From contig NZ_QUNO01000003.1 in assembly GCF_003387475.1 (NCBI RefSeq), positions 310,001 through 374,000 on the forward strand: a stretch of DNA of 64,000 nucleotides. The letters run 5' to 3'. This DNA comes from Kutzneria buriramensis (lineage in GTDB: Bacteria > Actinomycetota > Actinomycetes > Mycobacteriales > Pseudonocardiaceae). The notes beneath the pieces are model-generated. The model was not told the origin of the DNA and did no database searches. It was given only the letters and a program-made list of their open reading frames with translations. Numbering within the stretch: position 1 is the stretch's first letter; every line of letters begins with the position of its first letter. Position numbers and translations under genes: made by a program. Positions 36,430 to 44,881 of this stretch are shown here, in pieces.

Positions 36430-37104
36430 ATGGCAAAGGCCGCACGACACAGCATCACCGCCCAGAAAATCGTCAACAGGGCGACCGTTTTCTCCGACTT
36501 CGAGCTGGCGGGGGCAGTCTTCACCGGCTGCGCCCTCGCCCAGTTCGAGGACCCGAGCTACGGCCGGATCGTCGTACGAGACGCCAGTTTGTCGGACATC
36601 AAGCTGACGAACTGCTCTGCGCACGGGATCTGCCTCGAGCGGCTCACGGTCGACAACCTTGCGACGAACCGGGCGACACAGCTGGAGGCGTGCGTCTTCA
36701 ACCGCGTGACACTGAAGGGACGGGTCGGACCGATAATCACCACACCGGCCAACCCGTCCCTTTCCTGGGATGCCAAGGAGGCCTTTGCCAGCGGGGCGGT
36801 GGCCTACTACGAAAAGGTCGACTGGGCTCTCGACATCACCAATGCCGAGTTCAGCGACGTCGACCTGTACATGGTTCCGGGGCATCTCATCAAGCGGGAT
36901 CCGGAAACCCAGTTCCTGCTGCGCCGGGCCAGCTTCGAGAACACGCCCATCGATCAGCTGGACCCGATCGTGCAGATCTTCGTGGACCGCTTCAACGCCA
37001 CTCCGTTCGACAGCATCGTGGCGGTGGCGCCCAAGCGATCCGCCCAGTTCAGGAACTTTCTCGCCGCGTTGACAGATCTGCGAGATGCCGGCCTGGCCGA
37101 GTGA
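36430..37104 (+). CDS. Candidate immunity protein, pentapeptide-like beta-helix
   Basis: A 224-residue protein starting 13 bp after the toxin stop, with GGAG 7 nt before the ATG. Residues about 15-105 show short repeating strands of the pentapeptide or right-handed beta-helix kind: FSDFELAGAVFTGCAL, DASLSDIKLTNC, LERLTVDNL, LEACVFNRVTL, and later DITNAEFSDVDL. No signal peptide or membrane segment. Position and spacing are those of an immunity gene in polymorphic toxin loci. Pentapeptide proteins such as MfpA and Qnr mimic DNA, so a nuclease-blocking role is conceivable. No family is firmly recognised. Confidence 0.65.
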   Translation: MAKAARHSITAQKIVNRATVFSDFELAGAVFTGCALAQFEDPSYGRIVVRDASLSDIKLTNCSAHGICLERLTVDNLATNRATQLEACVFNRVTLKGRVGPIITTPANPSLSWDAKEAFASGAVAYYEKVDWALDITNAEFSDVDLYMVPGHLIKRDPETQFLLRRASFENTPIDQLDPIVQIFVDRFNATPFDSIVAVAPKRSAQFRNFLAALTDLRDAGLAE

Positions 37105-37112
37105 TCTGAACA

Positions 37113-37149
37113 AGGTGGCCGTGGCCAGCGTCGCCGGCCACGGTCACCT
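37113..37149. terminator. Bidirectional hairpin between immunity gene and amidase
   Basis: A 14-bp stem with one G-U pair (37113-37126 and 37136-37149) and a 9-nt loop in the 50-bp gap between two convergent genes. Confidence 0.65.
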
Positions 37150-37154
37150 ACGGT

Positions 37155-39062
37155 TCAGCTGGCCGGCGTCTGGACGACGTCGCTGGCCTTCACCATCACG
37201 TAGCGGTGGTTGAAGTCGATCAGCAGGTACTGGTCGGCGCCGGTGACCAGGGTGTGGTTGCCGGCCACGCCCGCGGGGTCGAAGCGGGCGAAGTAGTTGC
37301 TGGCCTGCTCGGTGCCCAGGACGGTGTAGGACTGGCCGGCGGGCAGCGTCCAGCCGGTCAGAGGCGTGGGGGCCCAGCCCTGGTCGAACGGGATCGAGGC
37401 GGGGTACTCGGACGCCTGGGGGAAGGCGCGGCCGTAGAGGTTGACGGTGCTGACGCCGGCGGGGGCGTGCACGGTGGCGGCGCAGGCGGGCAGGGTGTTG
37501 ACGCCGTGAGGGTTGGAGAACCACGCCTTCTGGCCGTCGTACCAGATGGCGGTCCAGTCACCCTGCTGGCCGGCGACGACGTACTGCCGCCCGCTGACGG
37601 CCTTGTCGGACCAGTCACTGGCCTGCATGGTGCCGGGCCCGCCGCCGGGGTGCAGGAGTGGATCGCCGATGAGCGGGGCGGTGGCGCTCGGCCCGGTCCG
37701 CAGGTAGACGAAGTTGGCTCCCTGTGCGGGCAGAGGCGTGCACGTGCCGGAGCTGTCGCAGGTGGTCACGGGCGGCTGGTTGGAGGCGAAGTCGGGGTTG
37801 ACGGTGACGACGCTGCCGACGGACACCCGGGCGGCTTGGGCCGGCGCGTCGAGCAGGCCCATGTAGTGCTGCCAGTTCCAGAACGGCCCCGGGTCCCAGT
37901 GCTGTTTGGCCTGGCTGGCGGTGAGCTCACCGGGAACCTCGTCGTGCCCGATGATGTGCTGCCGGTCCAGCGGAATGTTGTACTCGGCAGCGAGATAGCG
38001 CACGAGCTTGGCCGACGCCTGGTACTCCTGCGGCGTGTACGAGGAGCCCTGGGCGGCGACGCCCTCGTGCTCGATGCTGATGGAGTGCTGGTTCATCGTC
38101 CAGTTGTTGACATCCCAGCTCACGTCCTGGTTGCGCACCATCTGCGTGACCTGACCATCGGACGCCCGGATCACGTAGTTGGCGGAGGCGAACCAGCCCG
38201 GGTTCTGGAACACGGCGATGGCGTTGTCGTACGAGGTCTCGGTGTCGTGGATGACGATGTACTGAATGCCGTCGCCGTCGGCGGGTCGGTCGGCCGGGTC
38301 GTAGTTGCCGTAATTGTTCGGGTCCGAATGGTCGGCGGAGGACCAGTCGTACGCCGCCGGCACGAACCGGCAGTCGAGGTCGGACGGGCAGTTCGCCGTC
38401 GGCGTGGACGCGTTGGCCCGCTTGGGGGTCACCGGAATGGACCGGTCGGCCGGCAGCGACAGCGGCGAACCGGCCTTGGCCGCGACGCCGGTGCGCAGGG
38501 TGCGGAAGACGTCGTCGGCGAACGCCTGCGAGCCGGCGGCGCTGCTGCTGGTGCCGCTGTCCTGGGCATAACGGACCAGCGCCGGATACCAGGCGGAGGT
38601 ATCGGTGGGGAGCGTGCCACCGGCCGACTTGGCGTCGGCGGCCAGCACGGCGGCCGCGGCGCGGATGTTCTGGGCGGGATCGGTCAAAACGGCAGCGGCG
38701 CTGGTGTGCAGCGCGTCGGCGGCCCTGGTGACCAGCGGGCTGGTCGTCGACCGCACGGTGGCCGTGTGAGCCTGGCTTCCCTTGCCCGATTCCGCCGAGC
38801 CGACCTCGCTGATCAGGCCCATCGGGCCCACGCCGCCGGCCTCGTTCGGCGCGGCGCTGGGCTGCCAGTTGGTCATGTTGTACGACACGGCGAGCAGAAT
38901 CGGCTCGGGCACACCGAATTCGTGCGCTGCCGAGGCGAACTCGGCGGCCAGGCCGACGGGCGCGGCCGACGCGCTCGAGGGCGCGACGGCGAGCAGCACA
39001 CCCAGCAGTGTGGTGGCCGCCGCCCCCAGGCTGCCGCGCCGTAAAGTCTTGGTGGTCAACAA
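37155..39062 (-). CDS. Secreted N-acetylmuramoyl-L-alanine amidase (Amidase_2)
   Basis: A 635-residue exported protein. The signal peptide ends ASAAP at about residue 34. Residues about 265-405 form an amidase_2 domain, which cuts between MurNAc and L-alanine in peptidoglycan: zinc ligands are expected in YIVIHDTE, IIGHDEVP and the HWDPGPFWNW segment, all present. The preceding about 230 residues and the C-terminal about 220 residues (with an SH3-like YLRTGPS start) are probably wall-binding. The start is a TTG at 39062 with GGAG eight bases upstream. It is divergent from rtcB. Role: wall turnover or competitor lysis. Confidence 0.85.
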   Translation of the reverse strand: MLTTKTLRRGSLGAAATTLLGVLLAVAPSSASAAPVGLAAEFASAAHEFGVPEPILLAVSYNMTNWQPSAAPNEAGGVGPMGLISEVGSAESGKGSQAHTATVRSTTSPLVTRAADALHTSAAAVLTDPAQNIRAAAAVLAADAKSAGGTLPTDTSAWYPALVRYAQDSGTSSSAAGSQAFADDVFRTLRTGVAAKAGSPLSLPADRSIPVTPKRANASTPTANCPSDLDCRFVPAAYDWSSADHSDPNNYGNYDPADRPADGDGIQYIVIHDTETSYDNAIAVFQNPGWFASANYVIRASDGQVTQMVRNQDVSWDVNNWTMNQHSISIEHEGVAAQGSSYTPQEYQASAKLVRYLAAEYNIPLDRQHIIGHDEVPGELTASQAKQHWDPGPFWNWQHYMGLLDAPAQAARVSVGSVVTVNPDFASNQPPVTTCDSSGTCTPLPAQGANFVYLRTGPSATAPLIGDPLLHPGGGPGTMQASDWSDKAVSGRQYVVAGQQGDWTAIWYDGQKAWFSNPHGVNTLPACAATVHAPAGVSTVNLYGRAFPQASEYPASIPFDQGWAPTPLTGWTLPAGQSYTVLGTEQASNYFARFDPAGVAGNHTLVTGADQYLLIDFNHRYVMVKASDVVQTPAS

Positions 39063-39219
39063 GAAGAACGCTCCAGTTCCGTTCGGGATGCGGTCAGAGC
39101 AGTCGATCGGCCAGAACGTACCGCGACGGCGTTCGGACGCAGGGTGAACACCGGAAGTGTGACCCAGGTCGCAGGGCTCCGCCGCGCGATAACTCGATCG
39201 TGTTCGGGCGGCTCCCGTC

Positions 39220-39232
39220 CTAGCCTTGCCGC
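39220..39232 (+). promoter_or_regulatory. Leaderless-type promoter of rtcB
   Basis: TAGCCT at 39220-39225 ends 7 nt before the rtcB ATG at 39233 and no Shine-Dalgarno sequence is present. This TAnnnT-N7-ATG spacing is typical of leaderless actinobacterial transcripts. Confidence 0.45.
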
Positions 39233-40411
39233 ATGGCGATCACGACCGTGCCCGGGAAGCACGTGGACATCAAGATGTGGACGCGGGTCGACGAGGTCGA
39301 ACCCGCCGCGTTGCAGCAGCTGCGCAACATCTCGTCGCTGCCGTGGGTGGTCAAGCACGTCGCCGTCATGCCCGACGTCCACCTCGGCAAGGGCGCGACC
39401 GTCGGCTCGGTCATCGCGATGAAGGACGCGGTGTCGCCGGCCGCGGTCGGCGTGGACATCGGCTGCGGCATGACCGCGGTCCGGACCTCGCTGACCGCGA
39501 ACGACCTGCCCGGCGACCTCGGCGGCATCCGCTCCGAGATCGAGAAGGCGGTGCCGGTCGGCTTCGGCGCGCACCGCGACGCGGCGTTCGACGACCGCGA
39601 CGCGGGCGACTGGAAGCAGTTCTGGGCCCGGTTCGAGGACCTGACCCCGGCGGTGAAGGCCCGCGCGGACAAGGCCGTCAACCAGATCGGCACGCTCGGC
39701 GGCGGCAACCACTTCATCGAGATCTGCCTGGACACGTCCAAGCGGGTCTGGGTGATGCTGCACTCCGGCTCCCGCAACATCGGCAACGAGCTGGCGCAGC
39801 ACCACATCGGGGTGGCGCGCGGGCTGACCCACAACGACGAGCTGCCGGACCCGGAGCTGGCGGTGTTCCTCGCCGGCACGCCGGAGATGGCCGCCTACCG
39901 GCACGACCTGTACTGGGCGCAGGACTATGCGCGGCGCAACCGCGCCGTCATGCTGCGCCTGATCAGCGACGTGCTGCGCAAGCGGTACCGGCACATCCGG
40001 TTCGACGAGCCGATCAGCTGCCACCACAACTACGTGGCGGAGGAGAAGCACTTCGGCGAGGACGTGCTGGTGACCCGCAAGGGCGCGATCCGGGCCGGCA
40101 ACGGGGACCTGGGCATCATCCCGGGTTCCATGGGCACCGGCTCGTACATCGTGCGCGGCCTGGGCAACCCGGAGTCCTTCGAGTCGGCGTCGCACGGCGC
40201 CGGCCGCCGGATGTCCCGGAACAAGGCCCGCAAGATGTTCAAGCGCTCGGACCTCGTCGAGCAGACCAAGGGCGTGGAGTGCCGCAAGGACTCCGGCGTC
40301 ATCGACGAGATTCCGTCGGCATACAAGGACATCAACGAGGTGATCGCGAACCAGTCCGACCTGGTCGAGATCGTGGCCAAGCTGAAGCAGGTCATCTGCG
40401 TGAAGGGGTGA
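39233..40411 (+). CDS. rtcB: RtcB RNA ligase
   Basis: A 392-residue GTP- and Mn-dependent RNA ligase joining 2',3'-cyclic phosphate or 3'-phosphate ends to 5'-OH ends in RNA repair. Family signatures are GVDIGCGM (metal cysteine), GTLGGGNHFIEI, HSGSRNIGNE and CHHNYV; the C-terminal RKAR and ECRKDSGVIDEIPSAYK segments hold the guanylylation-site region. Length is that of the short bacterial form. No archease or RtcA partner is adjacent. Confidence 0.93.
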   Translation: MAITTVPGKHVDIKMWTRVDEVEPAALQQLRNISSLPWVVKHVAVMPDVHLGKGATVGSVIAMKDAVSPAAVGVDIGCGMTAVRTSLTANDLPGDLGGIRSEIEKAVPVGFGAHRDAAFDDRDAGDWKQFWARFEDLTPAVKARADKAVNQIGTLGGGNHFIEICLDTSKRVWVMLHSGSRNIGNELAQHHIGVARGLTHNDELPDPELAVFLAGTPEMAAYRHDLYWAQDYARRNRAVMLRLISDVLRKRYRHIRFDEPISCHHNYVAEEKHFGEDVLVTRKGAIRAGNGDLGIIPGSMGTGSYIVRGLGNPESFESASHGAGRRMSRNKARKMFKRSDLVEQTKGVECRKDSGVIDEIPSAYKDINEVIANQSDLVEIVAKLKQVICVKG

Positions 40412-40424
40412 CCGGGTCGCCGGC

Positions 40425-40967
40425 TCAGATTCCTGGGCCGGCGATCCCCTGGTCGCAGATGCGGTAGACCGCGGGTGACGGCATGTCCCGGCTGAAGGGC
40501 CAGTCCACGGCGAGGCCGAGTCCGGCGAGGACCCGGGAGATGAAGGTGCCGTGGCTGCCGATCACGACGGTGCCGCGGAACTCGGCGAGGGCCTTGAGGG
40601 CACGGGTGGTGAGCTGGTTCAGGGATTCGGCGCCGGGGCGGGCGAAGTCGGGGTCGGCCCAGCTTTCCTCGTAGTAGCGGACGTAGTCGGGCGTCGGCCC
40701 GATGCCGGAATCCCATTCCCGCAGCTCATGATCGGTGTGCACGGGCAGGTCCAGCGCCCGGGCCAGGGGCTCGATCGTCTGAACCGCGCGCAGGTACGGG
40801 CTGGAGGCGATCAGATCCGGCCGCAGCGCGGCGAGTTCGTCGACGAGGGCGGAGGCCTGTGCAAGGCCGGCATCGGTCAGCGGACGGTGATAGTCGTCGG
40901 GACCGCCCGGATACGGGTACACGGGAACGGCATGACGCACCAGGACGATGTCGGCTCGCACCAACAC
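40425..40967 (-). CDS. Histidine phosphatase family protein
   Basis: A 180-residue member of the phosphoglycerate mutase-like superfamily. IVLVRHAVPVY carries the phosphorylated histidine in an RHA variant of the RHG motif; SSPYLRAVQTIEPLA provides the second arginine, and VVIGSHGTFISR the proton-donor histidine. Substrate unknown. The GTG start at 40967 lies 6 bp after the stop of the phospholipase gene, so it is probably its operon partner. Confidence 0.85.
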   Translation of the reverse strand: MLVRADIVLVRHAVPVYPYPGGPDDYHRPLTDAGLAQASALVDELAALRPDLIASSPYLRAVQTIEPLARALDLPVHTDHELREWDSGIGPTPDYVRYYEESWADPDFARPGAESLNQLTTRALKALAEFRGTVVIGSHGTFISRVLAGLGLAVDWPFSRDMPSPAVYRICDQGIAGPGI

Positions 40968-40973
40968 ATCATC

Positions 40974-43379
40974 TCAGGCCACCACAACCCCCGCCGGCAC
41001 CGTGCTCAGGCCGAGGTCGGTGGTGGCGACCACCCTGAGCGAGCCGGCGTCGATCTTGCTGACGGTGCTGGACGCGTTGTTGGAGACCCAGATCTGGTGC
41101 TCGGTGACGGTGATCCCGGTCGGGATGTGTCCAACCGGGACGGTGGCGGTCACCGACCGCCGCGAGGTGTCGATCACGGACACGGTGTCGGAGTTGGCGT
41201 TGGTGACGTAGGCGAACTCGCCGTCGGAACGGAAGGCGATGTGCCACGGCGAACGGCCGACGGGCACGGTGGCGCTCACCTCGTGGCTACCTACATCCAC
41301 AATGGACACGGTGTCCTGACCGGAATTGGCGACGTAGACATGCCGGCCGCCGGGACACGCGGTGACGCCGTGAGCCTTGGCCAGAGCCGGTAGCGAGGCC
41401 CGTACGCGGCGGCTGGCGGCGTCGACGACCCACAACCCGTCCTGGCACGACACGTACACGGTCGAGCTGTCGGGACTGACGGACACCGACTGCGGCGCAA
41501 GGCCGACGGTGACGGAGCCGACCACGGACTTGGTGCCGACGTCGATCACCGACACGGAGTTGGAGCCACCGGCACCGGTGTTCGGGCCGGTGTTGGCGAC
41601 GTAGAGCAGCCGACCGTCCGGCGAGGCGGCGATGCCGTGCGGGAACAGGCCGACGGGGATGGAGCCGATGACGCGGCCGGCGGTGACGTCGAACACGGAC
41701 ACCCTGCTCTTGCCGGATTCGGTGATGTACAACGCCTGCCCGTCCGGCGTGGCGATGCCGTACGGGTTGGCCGGACCGACCACAGTGGACATCAGATTAC
41801 CGGTGCGGGAGTCGATGACGGACACGGTGCAGGCGACGACCCCGGCGACGTAAACCCTCTTGGCGGTGGGCGCGAACTCGCCGGCGACCTTGTTGCGCGC
41901 CAACAGCTGCGTGCCGGGGAAGCTGCTGCCGCCAACGCCGGCGGGAAAGTCGGAGGCGTGCGAGGTGAGGGTCTCCTCGATACGGCTGCGCACGCCCTGA
42001 TGCGGCGGCGTCTGCTCGGCGCCGGGGATCTTGACCGGCGGCAGGTGGGCGATCCCCCACTCCGCCTGCCACAACGGCGCCTTGGTCGGGGGCAAAGAAG
42101 GCAACGCGCCGGAACCGAAGCCCAGTGCGGACGTGAGGTCGCCGAAGGTCTTGCGCCGCCAGGCGCTGATGTTGGGCTCCCGCACGCCGGTGATCGTCTC
42201 CATCAGCCGCAGCACGGACGTGTGGTCGAACGGCTCGGTGGCGACGTACCCGCCGCGCGTCCACGGCGAGACGATGGTGCACGGCACGCGAATGCCGGCG
42301 CCGATGGACATGCCGTCGACGAACTCGTCGGGCGTGCCGGCGGGCGGCATGGGCGGCGGCACATGGTCGAACAGGCCGTCGTTCTCGTCGTAGTTCAACA
42401 CAACCACGGTCTTCGCCCACACGTCCGGGTTGGCCGCGATGGCATCCAGCTTGCCGGCGACGAAGTCCGCGCCGGCAGCGGGAATGTAGTCCGGGTGCTC
42501 GCATTGCGGCGACGAAGGCACGATCCACGACACGGTGGGCAGCCGGTCGTGCAGGGCGTCGTACTCGAACTGGTCGGCCGGCCCGATGGCCAGACCGTGT
42601 TGGTGCAGCGGGGAGTTCGGGCGGGCGTCCTGATAGGCCCTGAAGTACTCCAGCGGGTTGCATCCGTAGTCGTCCTCCTGCTGGTACACGTGCCAGCTGA
42701 CGCCGGCAGCGGTCAGCCGCTCCGGGTAGGTGGTCCACGTGTACGGCGACGGCACGATGTTGCTGACGATCGGGCCGCCGTGCCGCCCGCCCGGGTCGAC
42801 GGTGCCGGTCCACAGGTACAGCCGGTTGGGCCAGGTGGGCCCCAGCACTGAGCAGAAGTAGGCGTCGCAGAGTGTGAAGTTGCGGGCCAGCGCCCACTGG
42901 AACGGGATGTCGTCCTCGGTGTAGTAGCCCATCGTGTACGGGCCGTGGGCGTCGCCGTCGGCGGCGCGGTGCGCCGGCAGCCAGTTGTCCATCTTGCCGC
43001 CGTTGACCGCGGCGTGCTGCACGGTGAAGGCATGGCTGGTGGACGGGATCGCCTGCGCGCTGGTGGTCCGGGTGTCCAGGTGGAACGGCAGCAGGTAGCC
43101 GTCCGGGTGCTTGACATCGGGCTGGTGGAACACGGAACGACCCGTGGACAGCGTGAGCGCGTGCGGGTCGTCGAATCCCCGCACGCCCGGCATGGTGCCG
43201 AAGTAGTGGTCGAACGACCGGTTCTCCTGGGTGAGCACGACGATGTGCTTGATGTCGCGGAGGCTGCCGGGGTTGACGGGCTCGGCGGCCAGCGCCCGGC
43301 GCAGGTTCGGCGGCAGGACCGCGGCCAGCGCCGACGCCCCGGCCGCGCCCAGCAGGCGGCGTCGCGAGACTGCGGTCAT
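40974..43379 (-). CDS. Tat-exported phospholipase C-type phosphoesterase fused to a YVTN beta-propeller
   Basis: An 801-residue protein. The twin-arginine signal SRRRLLGAAGASALAAVLP sits at the N-terminus. Residues about 40-440 form a phosphoesterase domain of the phospholipase C/acid phosphatase family, with TQENRSFDHYFG and a metal-binding YDENDGLFDHVPPP. Residues about 490-800 are YVTN/NHL-like propeller blades (VSVIDSRTGNL, LLYVANTG, VDVGSHEVSATVPVG repeats). It should act outside the cell on phospholipids or phosphate esters, with the propeller for binding. GGGAGA precedes the ATG at 43379; an upstream in-frame ATG is less likely. Confidence 0.85.
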   Translation of the reverse strand: MTAVSRRRLLGAAGASALAAVLPPNLRRALAAEPVNPGSLRDIKHIVVLTQENRSFDHYFGTMPGVRGFDDPHALTLSTGRSVFHQPDVKHPDGYLLPFHLDTRTTSAQAIPSTSHAFTVQHAAVNGGKMDNWLPAHRAADGDAHGPYTMGYYTEDDIPFQWALARNFTLCDAYFCSVLGPTWPNRLYLWTGTVDPGGRHGGPIVSNIVPSPYTWTTYPERLTAAGVSWHVYQQEDDYGCNPLEYFRAYQDARPNSPLHQHGLAIGPADQFEYDALHDRLPTVSWIVPSSPQCEHPDYIPAAGADFVAGKLDAIAANPDVWAKTVVVLNYDENDGLFDHVPPPMPPAGTPDEFVDGMSIGAGIRVPCTIVSPWTRGGYVATEPFDHTSVLRLMETITGVREPNISAWRRKTFGDLTSALGFGSGALPSLPPTKAPLWQAEWGIAHLPPVKIPGAEQTPPHQGVRSRIEETLTSHASDFPAGVGGSSFPGTQLLARNKVAGEFAPTAKRVYVAGVVACTVSVIDSRTGNLMSTVVGPANPYGIATPDGQALYITESGKSRVSVFDVTAGRVIGSIPVGLFPHGIAASPDGRLLYVANTGPNTGAGGSNSVSVIDVGTKSVVGSVTVGLAPQSVSVSPDSSTVYVSCQDGLWVVDAASRRVRASLPALAKAHGVTACPGGRHVYVANSGQDTVSIVDVGSHEVSATVPVGRSPWHIAFRSDGEFAYVTNANSDTVSVIDTSRRSVTATVPVGHIPTGITVTEHQIWVSNNASSTVSKIDAGSLRVVATTDLGLSTVPAGVVVA

Positions 43380-43484
43380 GCGCGTTCCGTTCTCCCGGCT
43401 ACTCACAGTCGACATCACGCGATCGCACGCCGCAACGGTTCACGCCCCGTTCGACCGAATCGTCCGTCCGGGCGGTCGCGGAAA

Positions 43485-43500
43485 AGAGGTCTAGACCTCC
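43485..43500. promoter_or_regulatory. DasR dre-like site upstream of GH8
   Basis: AGAGGTCTAGACCTCC contains the perfect 12-bp palindrome AGGTCTAGACCT, the core of DasR binding sites (A(C/G)TGGTCTAGACCA-type). It lies directly before a TTGACA -35 box at 43502-43507 in the divergent region between the phospholipase and GH8 genes. Confidence 0.6.
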
Positions 43501-43547
43501 CTTGACACCGGTCGAACCGGACGTCACTCTGTTGACGCCGCCGTTTA

Positions 43548-43566
43548 GTTAAGAAACTTTCCTAAC
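43548..43566. promoter_or_regulatory. Palindrome GTTAAGAAA-C-TTTCCTAAC before GH8
   Basis: A 19-bp palindrome with one mismatch, ending 11 bp before the GH8 start and touching its AGGAG ribosome site. Similar GTTAGGAAA-type palindromes are, from memory, common before extracellular glycoside hydrolase genes of actinobacteria. The binding protein is unknown to me. Confidence 0.5.
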
Positions 43567-43577
43567 AGGAGCGAGCG

Positions 43578-44798
43578 ATGCGCGATCGATCCGGTCGGCT
43601 GGTGGCGGTGGCCGCCGCTGCCGCGACGATTTCCCTGTCCGTGCTGGTCTCCACGGCTACTCCCGCCGCAGCCGCCGGCGAGAGCCACCCCTTTCCCACG
43701 CACGTCACGTACAAGACGGGTGTCATGCCGTCGGCCAGCGCGGCCGACCGGGACGCGGCGGTCAAGAAGCAGTACGACTCGTGGAAGAAGACCTACCTGC
43801 GGGCGGCCTGCGGCGGCTACCTGATCTACGCCACCGGCGACGCGCCCAACAAGGGCACGGTGTCCGAGGCCCAGGGCTACGGCATGAACATCGTGCCGCT
43901 GATGGCCGGCTACGACGCCAACGCCAAGGCCGAGTTCGACGGCCTGTGGAAGGTCGTGCAGACGCACCGCGACAGCCAGGGCATGATGGAGTGGAAGATC
44001 GACGGCAGCAGCTGCAAGTACGCCGACTCCGGCACCCCGGACGGGGCCACCGACGGTGACCTGGACGTCGGCTACGGCCTGATCCTGGCGGACAAGCAGT
44101 GGGGCGGCTACACCGCCGCGGCCAAGGACTGGCTGGCCAAGTTCTACGCGGCCAACGTCGCCTCCGACGGCCACCTCAAGTGCGAGGACGACGGCCCCAC
44201 CAACGACACCCGGCCGTCCGACTTCATGCTGGACCACCTGCGCGCGTTCGCGGCCTACGACACCGCCCACGACTGGAACAAGGTCGTCACCCGCACCGAG
44301 GCCGTGATCAACGAGTTCACCGCGGCCTACTCGCCGAACGCCGGCCTGCTGTCGGACTTCGTGGTCAACGCCAACACCACCAGCCCGAAGCCGGCGCCGG
44401 CCAACTACCAGGAGGACCAGCCGGACAACATCGTCGGCTACAACTCGGTCCGCGTGCCGTGGCACATGGGCACCGACGCGCTGGTCTACGGCGGCTCGGT
44501 GGCCAAGGCCATCGCCACCAAGGAGTCCAACAGCTACAAGGCGAAGGCCGGCGGCAACCCGGCCAAGATCTACCCGCACACCAAGCTGGACGGCACCCCG
44601 ACCAACACCGGCGACCAGTGCGAGTGCGCCAACGACCCGGTGGGCGTGGCCGCGATGGCCGCCGGCGACCAGGCCTGGACCGACTCGCTGTGGAACTTCC
44701 TGGCCACCAACCCCTACGGCGACACCTACTACGGCGAGACGATCAAGCTGCTCGTCTACATCGTGATGGCCGGCGACTACTGGACTCCCGCGTCCTGA
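43578..44798 (+). CDS. Secreted glycoside hydrolase family 8 enzyme
   Basis: A 406-residue exported hydrolase with a signal peptide ending AAAAGE at about residue 35. Family GH8 signatures are SEAQGYGMNIVPLMA (general-acid Glu) and ATDGDLDVGYGLILADKQWG. GH8 includes chitosanases, endoglucanases and lichenases; the dre site upstream and the chitinase genes nearby favour chitosanase, but sequence alone does not decide. There is no carbohydrate-binding module. A strong terminator follows. Confidence 0.88.
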   Translation: MRDRSGRLVAVAAAAATISLSVLVSTATPAAAAGESHPFPTHVTYKTGVMPSASAADRDAAVKKQYDSWKKTYLRAACGGYLIYATGDAPNKGTVSEAQGYGMNIVPLMAGYDANAKAEFDGLWKVVQTHRDSQGMMEWKIDGSSCKYADSGTPDGATDGDLDVGYGLILADKQWGGYTAAAKDWLAKFYAANVASDGHLKCEDDGPTNDTRPSDFMLDHLRAFAAYDTAHDWNKVVTRTEAVINEFTAAYSPNAGLLSDFVVNANTTSPKPAPANYQEDQPDNIVGYNSVRVPWHMGTDALVYGGSVAKAIATKESNSYKAKAGGNPAKIYPHTKLDGTPTNTGDQCECANDPVGVAAMAAGDQAWTDSLWNFLATNPYGDTYYGETIKLLVYIVMAGDYWTPAS

Positions 44799-44810
44799 AG
44801 TCCGCCACGT

Positions 44811-44863
44811 CGGTCCACCTTCCGGGAACCCCGAACCCGGGAGGTGGACCGATTCAGCTTTTT
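44811..44863 (+). terminator. Intrinsic terminator after GH8
   Basis: A 16-bp stem with one G-U pair (44811-44826 and 44836-44851), a 9-nt loop, and TTTTT at 44859-44863. Confidence 0.75.
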
Positions 44864-44881
44864 CCGAGACACTGTGCGCCC

